Below, in pieces: positions 1 through 5,523 of a stretch of DNA of 6,747 bases. Made by a program: the position numbers and the translations under genes. Position 1 is the first letter of the stretch. Every line of letters starts with the position of its first letter. Under the pieces are notes generated by a model. It made no database searches and was not told where the DNA came from. It saw nothing but the letters and a program-made list of their open reading frames with translations. The stretch lies in the NCBI GenBank assembly GCA_016763875.1, contig JAESSZ010000176.1, positions 1-6,747 on the forward strand, in the 5' to 3' direction. The stretch is from Nannocystaceae bacterium. Its GTDB lineage: Bacteria > Myxococcota_A > Polyangia > Nannocystales > Nannocystaceae.

Positions 1-2511
1 CCGCTGATGCTTGCGACGGCCGCCGCCACTCTGAGCGGCTGCGTGGATCCCTTCCCCGCCGAGCCGGACAACTACGAGTACCGCGCTGTCATCCGTTGGA
101 CGGAGCACGGGATCCCGCACATCCTGGCCGACGACCTCGCCAGTGGCGCGTTCGGGCAGGGTTACGCCTTCGCACGACTCAACGGCTGCATCCTCGCCGA
201 CCAGGTCATCAAGCTCCGGTCGGAGCGGGCGAAGTTCTTCGGTGCAGGCGAGGACAACGCCAACATCGATAGCGACTTCGTCATGCTCCACCGTCAGGTC
301 ATGAGCAAAGCCGAAGTCGGCCTCGATGCGCAGCCCGAGGACATCCGCGGCATGCTCGACGGCTACGTCGCGGGGTACAACGAGTACATCACCACCCGTG
401 GTGACGAGTTGCCGTGCGGCAGCGAGGCGTGGCTGCGCCCGATCGACTCCCGGGAGCTGATGGCGCACTACGTTGAGATCGCGGGCCTCGCCTCGGCGCG
501 CGCGCTCGAGGGCTTCATCCTCGCCGCGGATCCGCCGGCCGCGCCTCTCGCCAAGGACCCCACGCCAGGTGCTTACGCGCCGCCAACCCGCACCCCCGAA
601 CTCTCGACGTTGGCCGATCTCAACATCGGCTCCAATGGTTGGGGCATCGGCGCCCAGCGCTCGTTCAACCACCGCGGGATGCTGTTAGCCAATCCGCACT
701 TCCCGTGGGAAGGAGAGCTCCGGCTGTACGAGAGCCACCTCAACGTGCCCGGTGAGATGAACGTCTACGGCGCCTCGCTGATGGGCGTTGTCGGTGTCCT
801 CATTGGATTCAACGACGCGATGGCGTGGATGCACCCGGTCTCCGCGGGCAAGCGGTTCACGATCTACACCCTCACGTTGGACCCTACAGATCCCACCACG
901 TACATCGTCGACGGCGAACCGCGAAAGATGGAGGCCAATGCGTACACGGTGGACGTGCTGGGCGAGGATGGCGAGTTCACGCAAGCCAGCCGCACGATGT
1001 ATCGCAGTCACTACGGACTCATCATCGCGCCCGTGTCCAACGGTCTGCCTTGGACCCGCGACACGGTCTACGCCTTCCGCGACGCCAACGACACCAACTT
1101 CTCGCTCATCCGCCAGTTCAACGGCATGAACCGGGCCAAGAGCCTCGATGAGTTCCAGGCCGTCCACGCCCTCGTACAAGGCATCCCGTGGGTCAACACG
1201 GTCTCAGCCAGCGCCGAAGGCGAGGTCTGGTATGCCGACACGTGCCCAACCCCGAACCTGTCGGCCGATGCACTGACACGGTGGCAAGAGTCGGTCACGC
1301 TGGGCTCGGAGCTGTACAACCCAATCGCGGCCCTGTTCTTCGGCGCGGCCGGGGCGGTTGTGCTCGACGGCTCCGACTCACGCAACGAATGGGTCGAAGA
1401 GACTGGCGCCCGCGAGCCCGGGCTCGTGCCGTTCGCACGTATGCCCAAGCTTCAGCGTTCGGACTTCGTCTTCAACGCCAACGACAGCTACTGGTCGACG
1501 CATCCCGATGAGCCCCTGGAAGGGTTCTCACCCATGCACGGCGGCGAGCGTTTGGTGCCAACGATGCGAACACGCATGAACGCCGTCACGCTGACCGAGG
1601 TCGGACCCAACGCCGCGTCGGGCCCCGACGGCCTGTTCGACCTCGATGAGCTTCGAGTCGCGGCGCTGTCCAACCGGGGCATGGTGGCCGAGCTGCTGCG
1701 CGACGCCGTGGTCCAGCGGTGCCAGGGGGTGGACTCCGTGACCTTCGAGGTCGAGGCGGAGCCGATGAAATTCGAGCAGGTCACCGTGGATATCGCGGCC
1801 TCCTGCGACGTGCTGGCCGGCTGGGATCGACGCGCGGACGTCGGCAGCGTCGGCGCAGTGGTATGGCGCGAGTTGGTCGCGGACTTCCCGGCGACTTCCT
1901 TTCAGGACGCCGGCTCGCTCATGTCGGTCGGTTTTTCGCCCGACGATTGGGTGGGCACCCCCAACACGTTGGCACCGGCCACCGAGGGTGAGAGCGACCG
2001 GATCCTCGAGGCACTCGGCCAAGCCACCCGCCGCCTCGATCTCGCGGGCGTCGCTATCGACGCCCCGTTGGGCGAGGTGCAGTTCACCAAAAAATACCTA
2101 ACGCGGCTGGACTTCGATAACCCCGACGCAGAGCGCGAGTTCGAGAAGATTGCGATCGGCGGCGCGGGCCCGATCGAGGGCGTCACGAACAAGAACGACT
2201 ACGGTAGCTCCAAGACGACGCTGAGCCCCAACATGACCCGCGGCGAAGTGATCAACGCCGCGACCGACCTGACCACCGAAGGCTACGTGATCAACAACGG
2301 CACGAGCTTCATCATGACGATGGAGTTCACCGACGACGGACCTCGCGCGTTCGCATTTGTGACCTACTCGCAGTCGAACGACCCCGAGTCACCGTTTCAC
2401 GCGGACCAAACGCGCGCCTTCTCGGAGGAACGTTGGCGCGAAGTGCTGTACACCGAGGAGGCCATTGCGGCCGACCCCGGGCTCGAAGTCGAGGTCGTGT
2501 TCGGCTTTTGA
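1..2511 (+). CDS. Penicillin acylase family protein (Ntn-hydrolase amidase), probable lipoprotein, 5' end probably cut
   Basis: This is an N-terminal-nucleophile amidohydrolase of the penicillin G / aculeacin A / AHL acylase family, which hydrolyses the amide bond of acylated substrates after self-cleavage into alpha and beta chains. Numbering from the ATG at 7 (834 residues), Gly208-Ser209 in NIGSNGWGIG is the expected cleavage site, and Ser209 (codon 631-633) becomes the beta-chain nucleophile. His231 falls at beta-23 and Val278 at beta-70, the positions I recall for the PvdQ active site. FNANDSYW (489-496) supplies the oxyanion-hole Asn. The C-terminal block from GTSFIM (765-770) through SNDPESPFHADQ (790-801) is also typical of the family. 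The Pro-rich stretch 174-202 may be the excised spacer propeptide. A lipobox (LSGC, Cys12) predicts lipid anchoring. From the ATG at 7 the signal peptide would be only 11 residues with no positive charge, and the frame is open to base 1, so the real start probably lies upstream. The substrate (beta-lactam, AHL or lipopeptide) cannot be told from sequence. It converges on the M13 peptidase gene. Confidence 0.93.
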   Translation, partial: PLMLATAAATLSGCVDPFPAEPDNYEYRAVIRWTEHGIPHILADDLASGAFGQGYAFARLNGCILADQVIKLRSERAKFFGAGEDNANIDSDFVMLHRQVMSKAEVGLDAQPEDIRGMLDGYVAGYNEYITTRGDELPCGSEAWLRPIDSRELMAHYVEIAGLASARALEGFILAADPPAAPLAKDPTPGAYAPPTRTPELSTLADLNIGSNGWGIGAQRSFNHRGMLLANPHFPWEGELRLYESHLNVPGEMNVYGASLMGVVGVLIGFNDAMAWMHPVSAGKRFTIYTLTLDPTDPTTYIVDGEPRKMEANAYTVDVLGEDGEFTQASRTMYRSHYGLIIAPVSNGLPWTRDTVYAFRDANDTNFSLIRQFNGMNRAKSLDEFQAVHALVQGIPWVNTVSASAEGEVWYADTCPTPNLSADALTRWQESVTLGSELYNPIAALFFGAAGAVVLDGSDSRNEWVEETGAREPGLVPFARMPKLQRSDFVFNANDSYWSTHPDEPLEGFSPMHGGERLVPTMRTRMNAVTLTEVGPNAASGPDGLFDLDELRVAALSNRGMVAELLRDAVVQRCQGVDSVTFEVEAEPMKFEQVTVDIAASCDVLAGWDRRADVGSVGAVVWRELVADFPATSFQDAGSLMSVGFSPDDWVGTPNTLAPATEGESDRILEALGQATRRLDLAGVAIDAPLGEVQFTKKYLTRLDFDNPDAEREFEKIAIGGAGPIEGVTNKNDYGSSKTTLSPNMTRGEVINAATDLTTEGYVINNGTSFIMTMEFTDDGPRAFAFVTYSQSNDPESPFHADQTRAFSEERWREVLYTEEAIAADPGLEVEVVFGF

Positions 2512-2517
2512 AGCCCG

Positions 2518-2549
2518 CCAGGGCGTCGTTACCAGGGCGTCGTTACCAG
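2518..2549. repeat. 14-base tandem duplication across the convergent gene junction
   Basis: The unit CCAGGGCGTCGTTA occurs at 2518-2531 and again at 2532-2545. The next four bases continue the pattern, giving about 2.3 copies in 32 bases with no mismatch. On the minus strand each copy contains TGGTAA, the final Trp codon and stop of the M13 peptidase. The copy nearer the gene (2543-2548) is the one used. The second TGGTAA lies downstream, 14 bases away and out of frame. It looks like a recent slippage or short tandem duplication that left both flanking proteins intact. Confidence 0.9.
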
Positions 2550-4627
2550 ACCTCGCACGTGTTGACGGGCCTCATCGGCTCGCCAGGCTCGCACGAAAAC
2601 GTTTCCCAGAACTCGGGCAGGTTCGAGAGCGGGCCGTTGACCCGGTAGCGGGCGTGACTGTGCGGGTCGGTCAGTGCCAGGACACGCTCGGCCTCGGGTG
2701 TCGCTTTTGAACACCAGATCTGACCGAAGGCGACGAAGAACAACTGGTCGTTGTTCAGCGCATCGACGGCTGGGCTTGCCGCCTCCGCGTTGGCCTCGGC
2801 GTACGCACGCCAAGCGCGGAACGCATCCTTGATCCCACCGAAGTCAGCGATATTTTCCCCGAGCGTCAGCTTGCCGTTGAGGTTCACGCCCGGCTGCACC
2901 TCGTAGGTGTCGTACAACTCCGACACGCACTGAGCACGTTCTTCGAACTTGGCCACGGAGGAGGCGTCCCACCACTCGGTAAGGCGGCCGGCCCCGTCGT
3001 ACTTGCGCCCCTGGTCGTCAAACCCATGGGTCAACTCGTGGCCCATCACCATCCCGATGCCGCCAAAGTTCATCGCCATGGGGTAGTCCGCGTCGAAGAA
3101 CGGGCGCTGTAGGATCCCTGCGGGAAACACCATCTCGTTGTTCGACGGGTTGTAGTACGCGTTCACCGTCGGCGGCGTCATGTGCCACTCCTGCTTGTCG
3201 ACCGGTTGCCCGATCTCGGCGAACCCACGGTCGAACTCGAAACGCCGCGCTGCGCGAATATTCTCCAGGTGCTGCCCGCCCAGTTGCATGGCGCTGTAGT
3301 CGCGCCACCGATCCGGAAAACCGATCTTGTTGACGACTGCGTGCATCTTTTCCAAGGCGCGGGTTCTGGTCGCGTCGTTCATCCACGACAGTCCGGGAAG
3401 GCCGGCTGCGAACGCCTCCTCGATGGCGTGGATCATCGACAACGCGATCTCCTTGCTGTCCCCCGCGAAGTGCTGCGCAACAAAACCCTGGGCCAGCGTC
3501 TCCCCCAATGCATGGTCGGTGACTTCGACACAGCGTTGCCAACGCGGCGTGGGCTCGGACTGCCCGCGCAGCCGTTTGTCGAAGAAGCGAAACTCCGCCT
3601 CGACGAACGCCGCGGACAGGTAAGGCGCCGCGCTGTTGACGAGCTGCCAGCGTAGATACGCCTTGACCGTCTGCAGCCGCTCTGCCCGCTGGGCCTTGGC
3701 ACTGGGCCCCACAGTGATCTCGGCCATCGCGGACATGAACGACTCGGGACTGACGTTGAGCACGCCCGGCGTCGCGGCCCCTACCGCCTCGAAATACGCC
3801 GGCCAGGGTAGACCGGGCGTCAGGCCAGCCAAGCCGTCGGTATCAACCTCGTTGTGGCGCTTGTTGGGATCGCGAAGTTGTTCGCGAGGCGTGGATGCCT
3901 CCGCCAGCTGCCGTTCGAACGCGACGACCTGCGTCGCAACCGCGGGCGCGTCTTCGGTGCCCGACAGCGCGAGCATCGTGGCGATGTGTTCGGTGTACGC
4001 CTTACGGAGCGCATCGGCCTCCGGTCCTGGTCGGAGGTAGTAATCACGGTCGGGTAAGCCCAGCCCGCCCTGCGACAGGTGCACGATATTAATGTCGGGC
4101 TGATCGTAGTCGGCGCCCACACCAAAATCGAACAAGACAGGCACGCCCTCGCGGTGGAGCTGTCCCACCACCCGCATGAGCGAGGCGGGATCCGAGACTT
4201 CGTCCACGCTGGCGAGGAGCGACGCAAGCGGTTTGGCGCCCAGTACTTCGATCGCAGGCTCGTCCATGCACGCGCCGTAGAACGCCGCCAGCTGTGCGGT
4301 CTCGGGATCGGGGCTCGCCTCGGCCACCGCACTGTCGAGCAGGGCATGAAGCGCGGCCTCGTTGTGCTCACGCAGCGCATTGAAGCGGCCGTAGCGAGAC
4401 TCGTGTCCGGGGATCTCGGTCTCGTCGAGCCATTGACCACACGCGAACTGGAAGAAGTCGACACACGGATCGACCTTCTCATCCATCACCGCGTGCACCT
4501 GGGCGGACAACTCGCTCGATTCGAGGAGCGGGTCCCCGCCTTCGGGTGGCGTTGAAGTTGGGCCGGGGTTGCATGCGATAGCAACGGCCAGCGGGGCACC
4601 GATGGTCGAAACGACGACGCGTGACAT
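2543..4627 (-). CDS. M13 family zinc metallopeptidase (neprilysin/PepO-like), probable lipoprotein
   Basis: This is a complete 694-residue M13 peptidase, close to the usual family length of about 650-750; these enzymes cut small peptides outside the cytoplasm. HELTH (530-534, bases 3026-3040) gives two zinc His ligands and the catalytic Glu531, and ENIAD (591-595) gives the third ligand Glu591 and Asp595. NAYYNP (489-494) matches the substrate-backbone motif, and His656/Arg662 sit where the transition-state His/Arg pair of neprilysin is expected. The C-terminus CEVW is the family hallmark. Apart from Cys19 there are exactly eight cysteines (55, 63, 120, 366, 567, 639, 679, 691), in positions matching the four conserved disulfides of neprilysin, which fits an exported protein. 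The N-terminus has Arg3, a hydrophobic stretch and a slightly atypical lipobox (AIAC, Cys19), then a Pro/Gly/Ser-rich tether to about residue 45. The start at 4627 is chosen because it yields this signal sequence; no strong Shine-Dalgarno is visible. The gene is divergent from the small lipoprotein gene and convergent with the acylase gene. Confidence 0.96.
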   Translation of the reverse strand: MSRVVVSTIGAPLAVAIACNPGPTSTPPEGGDPLLESSELSAQVHAVMDEKVDPCVDFFQFACGQWLDETEIPGHESRYGRFNALREHNEAALHALLDSAVAEASPDPETAQLAAFYGACMDEPAIEVLGAKPLASLLASVDEVSDPASLMRVVGQLHREGVPVLFDFGVGADYDQPDINIVHLSQGGLGLPDRDYYLRPGPEADALRKAYTEHIATMLALSGTEDAPAVATQVVAFERQLAEASTPREQLRDPNKRHNEVDTDGLAGLTPGLPWPAYFEAVGAATPGVLNVSPESFMSAMAEITVGPSAKAQRAERLQTVKAYLRWQLVNSAAPYLSAAFVEAEFRFFDKRLRGQSEPTPRWQRCVEVTDHALGETLAQGFVAQHFAGDSKEIALSMIHAIEEAFAAGLPGLSWMNDATRTRALEKMHAVVNKIGFPDRWRDYSAMQLGGQHLENIRAARRFEFDRGFAEIGQPVDKQEWHMTPPTVNAYYNPSNNEMVFPAGILQRPFFDADYPMAMNFGGIGMVMGHELTHGFDDQGRKYDGAGRLTEWWDASSVAKFEERAQCVSELYDTYEVQPGVNLNGKLTLGENIADFGGIKDAFRAWRAYAEANAEAASPAVDALNNDQLFFVAFGQIWCSKATPEAERVLALTDPHSHARYRVNGPLSNLPEFWETFSCEPGEPMRPVNTCEVW

Positions 4628-4671
4628 GGCGGCCGGAGGATGCCACGGGCCCCACAGGCGCGCCGGTGACC

Positions 4672-4681
4672 TCTCGCGAGA
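4672..4681. promoter_or_regulatory. Perfect palindrome in the divergent promoter region (candidate operator)
   Basis: TCTCGCGAGA is a perfect 10-base inverted repeat in the 137-base space between the divergent peptidase (start 4627) and lipoprotein (start 4765) genes. It is 44 bases from the peptidase start and 83 from the lipoprotein start, a reasonable place for a shared regulator. Short GC-rich palindromes are common by chance in DNA of this composition, and the same spacer also contains GGCGCGCC. Function is therefore only a suggestion. Confidence 0.25.
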
Positions 4682-4751
4682 CGGTTATCGACCGCGCGGT
4701 GAAACATCGACTGGCGCGTACCTCAGGCCCATCGATGCACCGCAACCTCGC

Positions 4752-4765
4752 TATGCTGCTGTGCA
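4752..4765 (+). promoter_or_regulatory. Possible -10 element for a leaderless lipoprotein transcript
   Basis: TATGCT at 4752-4757 matches four of six positions of the sigma-70 -10 consensus. It lies seven bases before the ATG at 4765, the usual distance from a -10 element to the transcription start. The mRNA could therefore begin at or next to the A of the ATG, which would explain the lack of a Shine-Dalgarno sequence there. No good -35 hexamer is visible around 4729-4734 (CCATCG), so the call is weak. Confidence 0.22.
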
Positions 4766-5454
4766 TGAAACGCCCGCTGAGTTTCGGCTGCATCCTGATC
4801 GCAAGTTGCGGATCTGCGACCGTGGCGAGTCGGTCCGACCCGCAAGCCGTGCCCACAGCGACGAGCCATGCCGCCCAGCGGTCGACTTCTGTGGCCAGCG
4901 AGAGTCCGCCAGGCGACAGTCCGTCAGCTCGCGCGGGTGCAGCGCCCGTCGAGCGTGCGGGCTCTTCCGCAAGCCCCTCGCCGCCGCCCACCGCCTGGTC
5001 GTCGTTTCCCATGGCGAGCAACTGCCAAGCAAAACTCGCGCTGACCGAAGAGGTCACGCGGCTACTGACGAAGGCGGCAGCCCACGCGACGCGCTCGCAG
5101 GCATGCGTGGACGGCCCCGGGATCAGGGTGGCCGCAACCGACATCCTGGTGTGTCCGGCGGCGAGCGACGATGGCGACACGGTCGTCTCCGTCTACTACC
5201 GGATGGCCCGCTACCCAGAGGGGGACAGCCGCGGGTGTGGCGACAGCGGAAGGGAATGCGACCACCTCACGCCGTCGATCGCCGAACACCACACGACGCT
5301 TAGCTTCGAACACAACACCAAAGCCCAGGCCAGGCTGCGCACCCCCGACTCGGTGCCAGGCATGGGCGCGGACGCCACCCCACTCTCTGCCGCGCACGAC
5401 GGAGGCTGCTACGGCCCGAGCGCCGCATTTGCGCCGCGGTGGGTCACGCCCTAG
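4765..5454 (+). CDS. Small lipoprotein of unknown function with a six-cysteine C-terminal domain
   Basis: This encodes a 229-residue protein that I do not recognise as any named family. The start at 4765 is chosen because it gives a clean lipoprotein signal: Lys2-Arg3, a hydrophobic core, and lipobox IASC with the lipidated Cys at 15. In-frame ATGs at 4735 and 4753 and a GTG at 4621 would only lengthen the signal region. Residues 16-80 form a low-complexity Ser/Ala/Pro/Thr-rich tether, including PSPPP at 71-75, with no obvious fold. Residues 83-229 look like a compact domain with six cysteines (87, 114, 130, 158, 165, 215), enough for three disulfides. Within it, a predicted helix (about 88-110) is followed by likely beta strands (RVAATDILVC at 121-130, TVVSVYYRM at 139-147). 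There is no catalytic motif or further membrane segment. Codon use is GC-rich at third positions, like the neighbours. It is divergent from the M13 peptidase, which might mean co-regulation, and convergent with valS. That the gene is real rests mainly on the lipobox and codon bias. Confidence 0.75.
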   Translation: MKRPLSFGCILIASCGSATVASRSDPQAVPTATSHAAQRSTSVASESPPGDSPSARAGAAPVERAGSSASPSPPPTAWSSFPMASNCQAKLALTEEVTRLLTKAAAHATRSQACVDGPGIRVAATDILVCPAASDDGDTVVSVYYRMARYPEGDSRGCGDSGRECDHLTPSIAEHHTTLSFEHNTKAQARLRTPDSVPGMGADATPLSAAHDGGCYGPSAAFAPRWVTP

Positions 5455-5487
5455 CGCACGGGTTAACCCCCACCGACAGCGCCACCA

Positions 5488-5523
5488 CCGGGCCGACGGC
5501 ACTTGGACCTGCAGGGGCCCCGG
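5488..5523. terminator. Weak GC-rich hairpin between convergent genes, possible bidirectional terminator
   Basis: CCGGGCC (5488-5494) can pair with GGCCCCGG (5516-5523) with one bulged C, leaving a 21-base loop. It lies directly after the valS stop codon and 33 bases after the lipoprotein stop, where both convergent transcripts should end. No T-run follows the stem on either strand, so intrinsic termination would be inefficient or the structure may be incidental. Within the loop and stem the sequence also reads as overlapping palindromes CCTGCAGG (5508-5515) and GGGGCCCC (5514-5521). Confidence 0.2.

Noticed and set aside
7..9. ATG at 7 as the certain start of the acylase gene
   Set aside because: It leaves an 11-residue signal peptide with no positive charge before the lipobox Cys, and the frame is open to the window edge, so a start further upstream is more likely.
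685..1448. Long open frames antisense to the acylase gene (685-1179 and 1068-1448)
   Set aside because: They are shadow frames typical of GC-rich coding DNA. Their translations show no motifs, while the plus-strand frame shows continuous acylase family motifs.
2085..2100. Run of six A at about 2089-2094 in the acylase gene as a frameshift or slippage site
   Set aside because: It reads in frame as Lys-Lys, has no canonical heptamer or stimulatory structure that I can see, and family motifs continue in the same frame to the natural C-terminus.
2513..2524. GCCC/GGGC mini-hairpin just after the acylase stop as a terminator
   Set aside because: The stem is only four base pairs with no T-run, and it overlaps the tandem repeat, so it is not supportable as a terminator.
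4479..5180. A 233-residue minus-strand frame antisense to the small lipoprotein and overlapping the peptidase N-terminus
   Set aside because: It would overlap the M13 gene by about 150 bases in another frame and has no recognisable domain, so it is best explained as a shadow.
4569..5303. A 244-residue plus-strand frame overlapping the peptidase start and the lipoprotein gene in another frame
   Set aside because: Its product is Arg/Gly/His-rich with no signal or domain, while the overlapping frame from 4765 has a clean lipoprotein signal.
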